Positions 10,010-21,236 are shown, counted from the first letter of the stretch. The stretch is 64,000 nt of DNA from Macrobrachium rosenbergii (GCF_040412425.1 NC_089742.1:72179006-72243005); one strand, 5' to 3'. Made by a program: numbers and translations. Notes: generated by a model not told the origin, from the letters alone.

Positions 10010-11800
10010 GTCAGATACCTGCACTGCAGTAGAGTAGATGAAAGGGCACTAGGACTTTTTGTTGATCATGGCACTACCATGGTGTCGTTACTACCACACT
10101 GAGGAGTGTCTATCTTTGGATCTGGAGACTTGATATTCTAAAAAGAACTGTGCTTAAGTTCCAAGATAGAAAGTGTAGGAGCCTGCTGCCCTGGTCAATG
10201 TTTAGAAGAATGACAAAATCTCTGGAGGAGGACAGTGTAACCATGGCACTACCTTGGTGTCGTTGCTATCAAAAGAGTGCCTATTTGGACACTGAGACTC
10301 CTGAAACTGTCTTAAGATTCATATAAGATTCTCTCCCTCCCGGGTTGTGGATCAACTGGTAATTGCAGCAGCAGATACTGCTTACATCTCCCACTTCTCA
10401 CAGGGGGAGTGTAACTACATCAGGTCAAAAGAAATGGAGCTCCTAGATACCACTTCCTGACTGAGTAGGAACCAAAAACAAGTTGTCGGAACTTAGTTTG
10501 GAGGTGCTGTTGATCTCCCGACGAATCAGGCAGAATGACGGGAAATTGTAGGCCCAAGACTAGAAACATGGATGCGGAAGATGTCTCCTAGGCGTCAACA
10601 GCATCTGAAGTTTCTGGGTCACTTATCCAAGTACTGACTAGTCCCACCGTTTCTAACCATGGATGTGAAAGACGTCTCCTAGACATCAACAGAATCCGGT
10701 GCTCCAGGAGATCACCTATCCAAGTACTGACCTGACCCAACAATCATTGCTAACTTCGCTGATTGGATGAGAAGCAATATTTTCAAAGTGGCATGGTTGA
10801 TTGCTATTATGCCCATGTCCATACCTAGATTGAACAATTCTTCTAAACACTGAGGTGCAAGACCAATTGTCACTAACACTGACCCTAGTGACCAAACTTG
10901 TCTGTCATACATCCATCATCCTGGAATGTGTCTGGTTGACCACTTTGCTGAGTGTGCTACTGCAAACCCGTGCACCCACACCGTCAATCGAGGAGATGAT
11001 AGGACACTTCCTTAACAATACTACGGAATACTATCCTCGGATCCTGAGGCTCGGAGAGAAAGATCCATGTTATTGAGGTGCAGATTTGGTCAGGTTAGGC
11101 TAGGTTGGGTAAGCACCCAACCTAACCTAACCCAACCTAGCCCCTTGAAGACCTGGTTGATGCCATGAAACAAGAAGTCCCACAATGTTGCAGTGCAGGT
11201 TTGGTTAGGTTAGGCTAGAAGTTAGGCAAAGTACCCAACTAAACCTAACCCAACCTAGGCCCTTGAAGAGCAGGTTACTATCTCCCGGTTGATGCCATGA
11301 GCCAATGACTAGGTTCCAGCTGAAAAGCGTGAACAGTTTCACTTAAGTCAGCATACATTTAAAGCCTTGATGGAGGAAACAGACAATCCTTTGGCATCTC
11401 TCAAGAAGTGCAGCCCCTTATACATTGTTAATATTGGTGTGAAGACAGGGATTGCCTCTGGACTTGCACCGTAATCTATAGCATATAGCTACCATGATAC
11501 TGAACAGGAAACTAGTGGATTTTCCCTTGTCATTAGGAAAGAGCTCCTAGATGACTTATAAAAGTCTCTGGAGTTGAGGAGCTAGACGAGAGTTTCCATG
11601 TGGTTATATTGCACCTTATCAAGGATCTAGGTGACCTAAAATGCTCACAAACTTTTTTTTTTGGCAAAATTAACTTTTTCAAATTATTTCCTTAACGTAT
11701 TGGTGGAGGTATGCACTATGGGTACTTTATAGAATTTTATGAGTCTCTTTTTCCTACAATTCTGTATGCAACAGCTGGAAATGATACACAATCTTATCTG
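10010..11800. other. spacer between the inverted ORF copies, with internal duplications
   Basis: No coding homology was recognised. A diverged duplication carries TGGCACTACC and TGGTGTCGTT near 10068 and 10243. Another (near 10570-10735) has two copies, about 105-110 bp apart, of GATG(C/T)G(G/A)AAGA with CCAAGTACTGAC. A third duplication is the TTAGG-like hairpin pair at 11085-11275. Confidence 0.45.
11085..11275. repeat. duplicated hairpin made of TTAGG-like units
   Basis: GGTCAGGTTAGGCTAGGTTG is followed, after a few bases, by its near-complement CCCAACCTAACCTAACCCAA. A second copy of the whole hairpin follows about 110 bp downstream (GGTTAGGTTAGGCTAG near 11204, complement near 11236). 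The units resemble degenerate arthropod telomere repeats (TTAGG). Whether they derive from telomeric DNA is not shown. Confidence 0.55.
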
Positions 11801-11804
11801 ACAG

Positions 11805-12640
11805 AAAACTTATTTTTCACTTTACACAATCACTTCAAACAACTGGAAATTAAATGAAGCACTTGTAGGCCTATACTTACCTGCAACTTTACTGTAATTA
11901 CACAGTGAATGTTAATCATAATAACTAATTAGCCACGATCATAATCATCACCACCTGAATCACTTATCTACAGCATCGTCAAGTTTTAAAAGAATTGAAG
12001 CATCTTTAAAAGCACTGAAGCATTATCAGGAAGAGTTCTTATCTTCCTCTCTGTTCAGTTTCTGAAGGAACTTATGTAAGAATCTGAAGAACACAGTAGC
12101 TTATCATTATATCTTTACTGGTCTCTGCTCTTGATGATTTAGTTGAACCCCTTTAATGCTTTATGTATTGCTCTGCCATTTCTGGTGAATATTTAAAAAA
12201 AATTTGTTTGGATCAATATCCTTCCCTGAAGTTAGGACGGCAAAGATTGTATGAAGTTGTTCAATTAGAGTTACATCTATGCCTATAACTCAAGAGAACT
12301 CCTAGGCATTTTGAAAAGAATGCCTTGCAGTATTACCATCACATATCTGTGCACCCTTTTGAGCCTCTGGAATTAGTTCTGTTGATGTATTTATTATGAA
12401 ACACCCTTCTACGTTCTATCAGCAGTTAAAAGGGGAAATTTTACTGCAAGCATTCTCCTATCTTGCTGTTGTACAGCAAATGCTATTTTATCTTTTTTCT
12501 CTTAAAGCTGAGTATGATGATAAAGCCGAGTGCTTTCTGAGAACTGTAAGACCTCCAAATTTAACCTCACTGCACAGTGGGATGAAAGCTATTTTTGGGA
12601 CAAAAATAATTCCTCACTTAATTTTATTCAAGAAACAGTT
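11805..12640 (-). pseudogene. arthropod repeat-associated ORF, copy 2 (broken, inverted)
   Basis: The reverse complement of this stretch aligns with 9.5-10.0 kb at roughly 80-85 percent by eye. Shared landmarks are ITGIDxTLI (here GIDVTLIEQLHTIFAVL), DPNKF and PEMAEQY, and the non-coding tail AGTGAAAAATAAGTTTT. It lacks the HKILIHGAD segment kept in copy 1 but retains a later segment (SSRAETSKDIMISYCVLQIL) absent from copy 1. Stops are frequent. Confidence 0.55.
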
Positions 12641-12654
12641 ATTTTGTTAAAATG

Positions 12655-15630
12655 ACTCTTACTTACCTCCACCAAGGTGGTTATGTCTGTCTGTCTGTCT
12701 TTCCATCTGCCTGTATGTATATTAGTGGCATTATGCATAAAGTTAAGGGTAGACAGGAAGATACCAAGCACAAGAGAGAGGTCATGCTACTGGTGGTATA
12801 GACAAGACCCAATGGTGGTATCTTGTGGGATAATACCAATACAGTGACTGAGAGCCTTTTTAAAGGCACATCCACAGAACTGGGATGATTGGTAATCCTA
12901 GGAAGCACATACTTCTTTGCATTCCTCCAGAGGTATGAAAGGACAGGAAGAGACCAGCCACAAACAAGCTCAGGATCCAGTTTTTTCTACTTAATCATGG
13001 TCATCTTTTCCCATAACTAGTCCAAAGGATCATTGTCACATTTCAAAGAAGATGGATGTCCAAGAGGAGACTTGTTAACCTTCTTTCATTCCCTTGCATT
13101 CCGATCTGGAGACGGAATGCAAGGGAGAAGGTGAGGGGGGAAAGTAACCAGAAGGAAGGGGGAAATGCAAGTTAATACTTCTTCTACCCCTTACAACCAA
13201 AAGCCTCTCCATCCTCTCTTATGCTTACCAAGGACATAATCAAGGCAGGCACCCCCAAAGAAACAAAGTTGCACCATGAGCTGCCAGAGCAACATCAGAA
13301 CATCAGGAATGGCAAGATACTGGTGCCTCTGTTAGGTATGTATCTGTGCCAATATCCGATTATCAGTGCCGATAAGCGGAAATTGGCACATATCGGTGCC
13401 GTAACCCAGATCACCGATACCCAGGGACTGCATGTATACTTAAGTCTTGAACATAGGCAAATATTCTAAGTAATCAGCAAGAGACAAATCTCCCAGCTAT
13501 CCTAAGAAAAGGCAATAGCGATTTAAACAACTCCATCTCAGGGAGCCATTAAAGCAGGAGCATGTGAGACTGGAGCAGGATTGATGGACATATCAGGTAT
13601 GTCCATCATGCTGTTCCAACCCAAAAGAGCAAGTAAGTCAACAACAAGCAACCAATCCTTTTCTCCCTCAGACCAAGAAAGAGTGAAATGTCAGGATACT
13701 ACCCGAGGCAGAAACAAGGATCACAGCAGAGGGGATCTTCAAAAGTTGGTTGAAGAGAACAGAGGGTGTGTTACTTTCAAGACACAAACTTCTTACATTG
13801 GGGAGGAGACCAATCAGCACACTCAATGCAAGTCATAGCTGGGGCATAATCCTGAAACCTGTAAATGGAAGGAAAAACGATGATCTATGTCCATTGGAAA
13901 CAAGGCACCAAAACAGGTGAATAGTAGCCATCACTCTAATCACTACCATATTCCGAGTTAATAGGTATGCCAAAGTTGTTAACCAAAAAGTCAAACAGAG
14001 AGAGAGCAAACCAAAATCTTCAGCTGGTAGAACCATGTTAAAAAAAGTCCAGAAGCAAAGAAGTCTTAACAGTGGGGTGTACAAGGGGGAGAAACAAAAT
14101 ACCTTTAAACAGAAACAAACAAAATCTTCCATTAATACTTCTTCAACAATGTGGTACATGGGGGAGAAACAAAATACCTTTAAACAGAAACAAACAAAAT
14201 CTTCCATTAATACTTCTTCAACAATGTGCCTCATTTTCATAGTATGAACCCCATAACAGTAATCATGTTACAATGATAATTTTCCTTTTCTGCAATTTTT
14301 TTTTTTTTTTAATATTAGAATAGTGATATTGTTCTGTAATGCATGATGGTGGATTTCTATACTGTTCTGAAAACATACATTTGGATGGCCTGTAACCGAG
14401 TAAGTTTTTCTTACAGAATTTAGTAGCTTTTTTTTTTTACTGACTTCCATTTTACCATTTACCATACCAGACATTTTACCATTTACCATACCAGAGTATT
14501 ATGAGTATGGCTTGTCAAGTTAAACCTACCACTTCCCGATAATTTATATACAAATTTTTTCCAGTATTTACTAAATTCAGAACTGTGCATGCATTAAAGC
14601 AGAAAAATGAGGACACTTTCGCTCCAAAACCTCATGAGCATGAAACTGTAACTGTACAAGATAAATAAAACAGCAACTTTTTCACTTACTTGATTAAATA
14701 AAAACTCTCCCTGTGTCCGAATGCATGGGAGGTAGATCAGTCTCACTTTTGTGACTTTATGCAGGTTTGAATGGCATTTCTGTCTTAAACAGTCATGATA
14801 AACTCTGGAATAGTGGAAAAAACTTATATCACATGACAAAGTTTAAGAAGAAAAAATCATGGGTTCCTTAAGTTTTAACAAGGTTTAAACTATAGTACAA
14901 GTATTGTATATGAAAATAACAAGAGGATAGCAAAGTTGGGGACACACAAATACACATTCCACCTCCAATATTCTTTCTTAAAGGCCAACAGGCACTCCAA
15001 TTGCAGTTCAATGTAGTAACATTCCTAAAATGCCAGATACATATCTGGACAGAATTCATACCATTGCCAGGTTGAAATGATTACCTTCATACCAATGTAC
15101 CAATGGATGTGAATTACCATTTAGTTTATCCTGCAATAAATGTTTCTAGTGCCGTGACCAAGTGCACGGCTTTTTTATAAGGTCCCCCCCCCACCAAATT
15201 CCACTCTATTAAAGCGCTCCTGGGTACTGGAAAATAATCATTGCAGTTTTCTTAGCATATGTGATTTTTTCCCAAGAAGTTCCTGTAAAAATAGGTACTA
15301 ACAGTTACATATTTGTAAATACGTATGTATGTAAATCAGGATACTGTATTCTGTTTATAATTTGGGAAATTTGTAATGTCTCTTATAATGCATATATTAC
15401 CAGGATGCTACACTTGTTTGTTTTCTGTATATAGCAGAGTAGTCTTATGCTAACAAGTATGCTAATAAGTACATTTTTTAATCTTAAGAGTATCAAAAAC
15501 TGGGGAGAATTCCAATGTTTTCTGGTAAAAAAAAAAAGTACCGTAATCATGAATAATTTTAACTTTTTTTTAACTAAACAAAAACCTAGTTTCATACATT
15601 TGTTGCTGATGTTCTTCAAGAACTACTACT
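12655..15630. other. no gene recognised
   Basis: Contains a short (GTCT)n run near 12686, a G/A-rich stretch near 13120-13165 and poly-T tracts near 14298. Small tandem repeats occur near 14452-14492 (TTTACCATTTACCATACCAG twice). A C-run lies at 15182-15191. No homology to a known protein was seen on either strand. Confidence 0.4.
14086..14235. repeat. 75-bp tandem duplication
   Basis: Two nearly identical 75-bp units (the anchor GAAACAAAATACC starts at 14091 and 14166). Because 75 is a multiple of three, open frames on both strands duplicate in phase; this is probably a recent replication slip rather than coding. Confidence 0.85.
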
Positions 15631-15639
15631 ACTGTGCAT

Positions 15640-16680
15640 GACCTTGCTCCAATCTTCCTATGGGGTGAGCCACTCGAGTCTTCCTTTTCCACAGAATATT
15701 GTCTGGGCATCAGTGTGTTTCTATACTAAGCAATTTCATGTCTCTTTCTACAATGTCATGCCACTTAATTCTATGCCTAACTCTGTTCCTTCTACCCTCC
15801 GTGCCCATACCACATGCTTTCTTAACAATAGCCTCAACATACCCGCAAACCATATGAACCATATCACCTCATCCTATTTCCTCTGACTTTAGCTGTTATT
15901 TTATAAAGCCACCTTTTTTCTTTGTTGTTCATTTTCAATTCTATCCAGCAATTACACTCCAAGGATCCATCTCAACATTCTCATCTCTCGCCAGGCCTTG
16001 CTTCCTCTTTTCTGCAAATGGCATGTTTCTGCACCATACAGCAACATTGGTCTGATCACTGTTTTGTAGACCTTAATATTGCTACTCTGATCACTGTTTT
16101 GCTCACCTTAGTATTCAGTCTCAAAGCATTTTTTTTTTCAAGGATCACCCCAGAAACCTTTCTCCATTTAGCCCAAGTAGCCTAATTTCTCTGCCGTATC
16201 TCCATCTCACATCCATCCTCTTTACTTATGACAGAGCTGAAGTACTTGAAACTATTTACTTTAATCCCTTGCCAGCTCTTGGTCTTACATGTAGTTCCTC
16301 TCTTCCTTCTCTACTGCTTAGAATTACTTCTGTCTTTGCAGTAATGACTTCTAGTCCTCCTCTTTCCAGGTATTATTTCTCTTGCAATTCTACTTCTGTT
16401 TCTGCTGTAAAACCAGGTCATCTGCAAACAGCAGATCCCATAGCATATTTCCTCTCACATGCACACTCAGCATATCCATTACAACTACAAAAAGGAATGG
16501 GCGTAAATCTGATCCTTGAAATTTCAAAAGCATCTGTCTTCCCATATTTTGTTCTTACTACTGTTCTTGCTCCCTTATATTTTATCTTTATCATACTTAT
16601 GAGCCTCTTGGGAACTCCTTTTCTTCTTGGACTCCAGTAAACCACTTCCCTCGGTACACTGTCAAAAGCCTAAGCTTACA
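15640..16680 (-). pseudogene. RTE-like LINE, 3' half (RT and C-terminal region)
   Basis: The minus strand begins at 16680 inside the RT with AFDSVPREVVYWSPRRKGVP, followed by YKGARTVVRTKYGKTDAFE (before the VGLHQG-type motif). The frame is then broken but continues with TAETEVELQEK (after the expected YADD box) and ends with RKTRVAHPIGRLEQGHA near 15640, a C-terminus I recognise from abundant decapod LINEs. The 5' half is absent: the coding sequence is cut at 16680, directly at the left end of the DIRS element. The catalytic aspartates cannot be seen because of decay. Confidence 0.7.
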
Positions 16681-16684
16681 GAAA

Positions 16685-16865
16685 TGACATTTTTATAATA
16701 AACAGCTTTATATATACTCACCAAGTAATTACATAGTTATTTCTACTTAACATGGCAGCTTTAAAATTTGAAATTTGCGGTAACGTGCTGTTGTCTAAGC
16801 GTAGTTGATAAACCTGCCCGCTTCGGCATAGGAAAAAGTACAACACAGCTGAATATCTCAATTCA
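16685..16865. repeat. outer DIRS left inverted terminal repeat
   Basis: From CCAAGTAATTACATAG (16721) to about 16865 it is the imperfect reverse complement of 37290-37440. Shared cores include GCAGCTTTAAAATTTGAAAT and GTACAACACAGC. The outermost 36 bases (TGACATTTTTATAATAAA...) do not match the right end and occur again, reversed, in the internal complementary region. Confidence 0.85.
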
Positions 16866-16911
16866 TTTATGCCCTATGTCCATGCAAGGAGAGGAGGGAG
16901 GGCTCCGACTC

Positions 16912-17002
16912 TGTAATTACTTGGTAAGTATATGTAAAACTTTATTTTATTATAAAAATGTCACATATATAAGTAACTTACCAAGTAACTACATAGCTGA
17001 AT
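16912..17002. repeat. outer DIRS internal complementary region
   Basis: The left part (16912-16963, ending TTTATTATAAAAATGTCAC) is the complement of the outer left end (from 16685). The right part (16964-17002, ATATATAAGTAACTTACCAA) is the complement of the outer right end (to 37460). This head-to-head fusion of both end complements is the template that DIRS-type elements are proposed to use to restore their termini through a circle. Confidence 0.8.
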
Positions 17003-17588
17003 CCCAAATTGACAGGAGGTGGGATGCATGGACACATTCTACTTCCAAAATTCAGGAAAATATGGAATTTTGAAAACAGGGAAGTAAGCTGGCATTGGTT
17101 AAAATGCTTGTTGTAACCTTACCTGGTAAGAGAGCTACTGCAGGTAATTATTACCTCTGGTTGGTGCTCATCTTAACCCGTAGTGGCATGGCTGTAGAGC
17201 CGTGGTGCGCCCCAACTTCAGTGGGATCTTTGTAGATGAAGGAGTATTCTGATTGCTACAAAGCATCAGTAGAAATTATGCAGCTCATGGAGTCATCCGA
17301 TGGCTATCAAAACTTGAAAAGGTGCCCTTGCCCTGGGCACAGTACCAACATAGAACCAACCAGGCAACGCTGTCAACTACAATAAATTCAAAGACCACTA
17401 CCCATCCATTAAAAGACTGGTGGGCACTCCAGGTACATAGTGCCCCGGGCTCCCCAAAAATTCGACTACCTATATTCAAGGCAAAAAAAGGTAGGATAGG
17501 ACCATAGCTCCTATGCCTCCTCCCCCAATACCATGCCAGCCACGGACAATGGACCCATGTACTGCAGTTTACACTGTCTCTACTTCTC

Positions 17589-18192
17589 TTAAATAATGTA
17601 TAGCAACACTGACTTACATTTCCAAAAAGTTGATTGAAGGATTGATGATATGGACATATGTTTAAAAGCCAACAAGGTGGTGACCGCTCTAACTTTGTGT
17701 GCTTTCACTTTAAGAACAGGTAAAAAGTCCTCTCGAATTCTTGAGTGTGACTCCGAGATAACATCTCTCAAAATGAATGGCATTGCGTTTGAAAGTGGCT
17801 TGGACGGATTGTGTCAAGTTGTACCTCAATGCCCTTACAGGACAAAGAGTTCTCTCTTTTTCTTCTGGTCCAAGAATTTCCATCAAATTCTTAATGATGA
17901 CAGAACGGGGCCAGGGCTTAGATGGATTCTCATTCTTGGCCAGAAAACCCATGAAAAAGCAGACTGCATCTCCCTGGGAGAAGTCAACTCTCTTATCCAT
18001 GGCCTGCAATTCACTGACTTTCTTGGCTGTAGCCAAAGCAACAAGAAAGAGAGTTTTCCTTGTTAAATCCCTTAAGGAAATCGTACGAAGGGGCTCAACA
18101 GGGGGGCCCGACAGCCACTTGAGGACGATGTCCAAGTTCCAGGTAACTGCGTTAGAATTAGGTTCCTTAGCCATGTCAAAGGACTTAACCAA
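17589..18192 (-). pseudogene. outer DIRS tyrosine recombinase domain
   Basis: The minus strand gives RDLTRKTLFLVALATAKKVS, then ERTLCPVRALRYNL, then KVKAHKVRAVTTLLAF, and a C-terminal WKCKSVLLYI segment. In tyrosine recombinases the first catalytic arginine falls in a motif like LRxSEL; here it reads AKKVSEL, a lysine, suggesting loss. The H-x-x-R box is kept (HKVR). The last part contains a tyrosine (LLYI) at about the place expected for the nucleophile. A frameshift separates the two halves near 17710-17783. This domain would cut and rejoin DNA during integration. Confidence 0.75.
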
Positions 18193-19000
18193 GTCCCTGA
18201 TGTCCTAATTAGACCCAGACCTAGACCTCTATGTGGAAAGACCAAGCTCAACATGGCTAGAAGAAGACTGACGTCTATACTCGGCAATAGCTTCTGCAGC
18301 TGGTCTTGAAAATCCTTTCTCTTTGACAAGTCTGTTGACAGTCTGAACCCTGCCAGAGCAAGAGCAGACAAGCCTTGATGAAAATGCAGCTGTTTGAGAA
18401 GACTTTTCCTCTGTGGCAGGAGTCTGGGAAAATCTACTAACAGTATTAGGAGGTCTGGGAACCACTCCTTCTGAGGCCAGAACAGAGCCACCAGGGTCAC
18501 TGAGGAATTGTGGTGTGTCACCGATTTGTTCAAAACTTCCCTGACCATGCTGAAGGGTGGGAAGGTGTACAGGTCTAAGTTTCTCCATTCCTGAAGCATG
18601 GCATCTGTAGCCCACGCCAGAGGGTCCGGGACGGGTGAGCAAAACAGCAGGAGGAGATGGTTCTTTGTTCCCCAAAATTTCCACAGGTCAGTGCATACCT
18701 GTGGGTGCAGAGTCCATTCCGTGGGTAAGACCTGTTTGCGACGACTGAGCTCGTCCACCCAAACGTTCAGCTTGCCCTGAATGAACCTTGTTCCTTTTTG
18801 CCCACAAGAGGATGTCCTTTGTTGCCTCGTAGAGAGAGAAGGAGTGAGTGCCCCTTGATTCCTTATGTAAGGCAAAGCAGTGGTGTTGTCCAAATGGAAC
18901 GCTACTATCTTGTTAAATGTTTCTCTTGCAAAGGATTGAAGACCCATGTGAATCACCTTCAATTCTCTCAAGTTGGTATGAAGACTCTTCTCTGCTGGAG
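18072..19000 (-). pseudogene. outer DIRS RNase H and following region
   Basis: A long open stretch (299 codons on the minus strand, upper end 18971) includes FHLDNTTALPYIRNQGA, matching the RNase H motif with its catalytic aspartate. It continues with LNVWVDELSRR (a further RNase H motif), SPVPDPLAWATDAML, and FWPQKEWFPDLLILL, the usual DIRS-type sequence between RNase H and the recombinase. RNase H would digest the RNA strand of the replication hybrid. One clear frame is preserved over most of this part, which makes it the best-kept coding block in the cluster. Confidence 0.75.
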
Positions 19001-19334
19001 ACCAAACCCCGGAAACTTACTTGGCTTCCGTAAGTGCTCCCCAACCCAGATCTGAAGCGTCTGAGTACAATGCTAGGCTGGGGCTCACAGGGAGGAGAGA
19101 CTTCCCTTCTAAAAGCCTTCTTTCTGAAAGCCACCACCGCAGATCCTCCTTGATTTCCAGGGTTATCGGAAAGGCAAACAAGTTTGGATGTGTCTTCCTG
19201 TTTCAACTTGCCTTCATGAAGAATTGCAGTACCCTCATGTGTAGTCTTCCCAGACTGACAAACTTCTTGATGGATGAGACGGTTCCTAGGAGATTCAACC
19301 AACTGTTGGCCGAACAGGACAGGAGTTCGAGGAA

Positions 19335-19873
19335 TCAGTGGACTGTCTGGAGGCATGATTGGACTCTCTTGGTGGACGGAAAAGCCTGAAAAGTCTGTGA
19401 CTCTATCGTCATCCCCAAATAGAGAATCACTTGAGACAACGACAGTTGAGATTTCTCAGCACTGATGAGTAAGCCCAGCTCCTGGGCTTGGATGAGAGCC
19501 TTCCTTGGGACCTCTATGCTCTTTGTCTTTGATGTAGAACGAACGAGTCCTGATGTACTGGGATATGGAAGTATGTGTCCTGCATGTCGATCGTCACCAT
19601 CCAGTCGCACTGGCGGATAGAAGACAGGACTGAATAATTCGTTCCCATGGAGAATTTTGTTTTCTGAACGTAGAAATTCAGGGCACTTACATCGAGGACT
19701 GGTCTCCAACCCACGGATGTCTTGGGACCACAAAAAGAAGGTTGTAAAACCCTGGAGAGTTGACGACCTTGACCACCTCCACAGCCCTCTTCTGGAGAAG
19801 AGATGATACCTCTTTTGCAAAGGCCACAAACCTCTCTGAGACTACCAAGTAGGCTGTCAATACGATGGGCACT
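19335..19873 (-). pseudogene. outer DIRS reverse transcriptase, distal part, with deletion of the catalytic box
   Basis: Directly after the Gypsy insertion point the minus strand gives PIVLTAYLVVSERFVAFAKE and SLLQKRAVEVVK, then GDQSSM-type RT sequence, TNYSVLSSIRQCDWMVTIDM, and YFHIPVHQD. The next expected block with YLDD is missing: the frame jumps from HIPVHQD to VRSTSKTKSIEVPRKAL, so a deletion of some 200 bases has removed the catalytic aspartate pair. The distal thumb-like sequence (LGMTIESQTFQAFPS) follows. This makes the RT inactive whatever its other mutations. Confidence 0.75.
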
Positions 19874-19985
19874 TGTAGTATTTTCATCAACCAGACTAAC
19901 TACAAGGTAGTCTGACAAAAACATGACACGACATTCCAAGTTTTATTCACAACTTAAAAGAATATATTTTAGCAAAGCGTGCCTC
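19874..19985 (-). repeat. Gypsy 3' LTR, truncated
   Basis: Direct repeat of 34452-34563, sharing TTTTCATCAACCAGACTAAC, then ACATTCCAAGTTTTATTCAC, and AGCAAAGCGTGCCTC. It stops at the polypurine tract (minus-strand TATGGGGGA at about 19984-19992), whereas the 5' LTR goes on for another 135 bases. The U3 part of this LTR has therefore been lost. Confidence 0.75.
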
Positions 19986-20027
19986 CCCCATAGGTAAAAT
20001 TAAATATTTTGTTCTATTAATCTATCA

Positions 20028-20620
20028 GGTTTTTTTTACAATTTGAGTAGACCTCCTTAAAACAACATCTGGCCTACTCTGGGGTTCAGGAGTTTCCTTA
20101 ACATCAGCTTGTACAGAATTTGGATTACACCTTTCCAGGAAACCATAATCATTAGGAATATTTATTATATTTGAGTCAATGACAACACTGGGAGGTGAAC
20201 TTGTTGGCATAGGAGGCACTATTGGAACACTGACATTGGGAGGTGAAGACTCGTAGGTTTCAACTGTATTATACAATTTCCTTTCAAACAACTGGGACTA
20301 TGATGCTTCCAAAGTAAATTGCCATTTACATTTACAGACATTAAATAATTTTTTCTACCAAGAACTTTTGTAACTTTTTCCTCGACCCATTCTGGTCCTT
20401 TACCAAAGTTCCTGGCACATACTGCATCACTTACTTTAAATTCAGAATCAGCACAATCTGGAACTTCTTTTTGTTTAGACATAATAATATAATGTCTACA
20501 GGGCCTTTAAATTTCTTTCCAAACATTAATTCAGCAGTAGAGCAACCAGTAGAAGACTGCACTGATCTCCTATAGGAATGCAAAAACTCAAAAATTCTTG
20601 TGCAAATACATAACATCAAA
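20028..20620 (-). pseudogene. Gypsy integrase C-terminal part and pol tail
   Basis: The minus strand reads YRRSVQSSTGCSTAELMFGK (end of the integrase core), then KVSDAVCARNFGKGPEWVEE and KVTKVLGRKNYLMSV (the chromatin- or DNA-binding C-terminal domain), then a proline-rich tail ending RRSTQIVKKT and a stop near 20028. These are standard neighbours in Ty3/Gypsy pol proteins. The frame changes between the blocks. Confidence 0.75.
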
Positions 20621-21236
20621 ATTTTTAAAAATTCTCCTTGAATATCCTCACTGCCCTCTCTGCAAGACCATTTGTACTTGGATTATAAGGAGCTCCAGAG
20701 CAATGTTTAATACAGTACCATTTTTCTTAAAAAAACCTTGAGTCTCCTTAGACATAAAACAAGATGCATTATCTGACACAACTGAGTCAGGTATTCCAAA
20801 TCTAGCAAAACACTTTCTCAAACATTATCTGGTACCTTCTGAATTAATAGTCTTACATGGAAATACATCAATAAATTTAGAAAATGAATCAATGACAATA
20901 AAAAATTGATCATTTTCAATAGGTCCACAGTAGTCAACATGCAAGTGTGACCAAGGTCTATCCACTAAAGGCCACGATAAAGGAGATATGACTTTAGGTT
21001 AAAGGTTAGCTTCACAAAGTGAGCAATTTGATGTTACTTGATTAATATCTTGGTCCATACTGGGCCAATATATCTTAGACCTTGCTTCTGCCTTCATGGC
21101 AACAATACCCTTATGCCCCTCAAGAAGAGCATCCATAACACATTTTCTCAATACTTTAGGAACTACTACACGACTCATATAATAATACCTCTTCATATAA
21201 TGAAAGATCATGTAAGATCAAGTGTCTCTTTTTATA
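20620..21236 (-). pseudogene. Gypsy integrase: zinc-binding N-terminus and catalytic core
   Basis: The minus-strand N-terminal zinc domain is seen as MDALLEGHKGIVAMKAEARS, then YWPSMDQDINQVTSNCSLCE, giving the H-H-C-C pattern. The core follows in broken frames: HVDYCGPI (first catalytic D), FPDSVVSDNASCF-like sequence (second D), and SGAPYNPSTNGLAERAVRIF, where the catalytic E of the DDE set lies. The reading is interrupted at 21237 by the inner DIRS element; the upstream RNase H continues at 27313. Confidence 0.8.

Noticed and set aside
13340..13430. CCGAT-containing short repeats around 13355-13430 as an operator-like array
   Set aside because: Irregular, short and without a neighbouring gene.
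17650..18208. Two plus-strand frames of about 140 codons
   Set aside because: Shadows of the minus-strand DIRS recombinase, whose motifs are recognisable.
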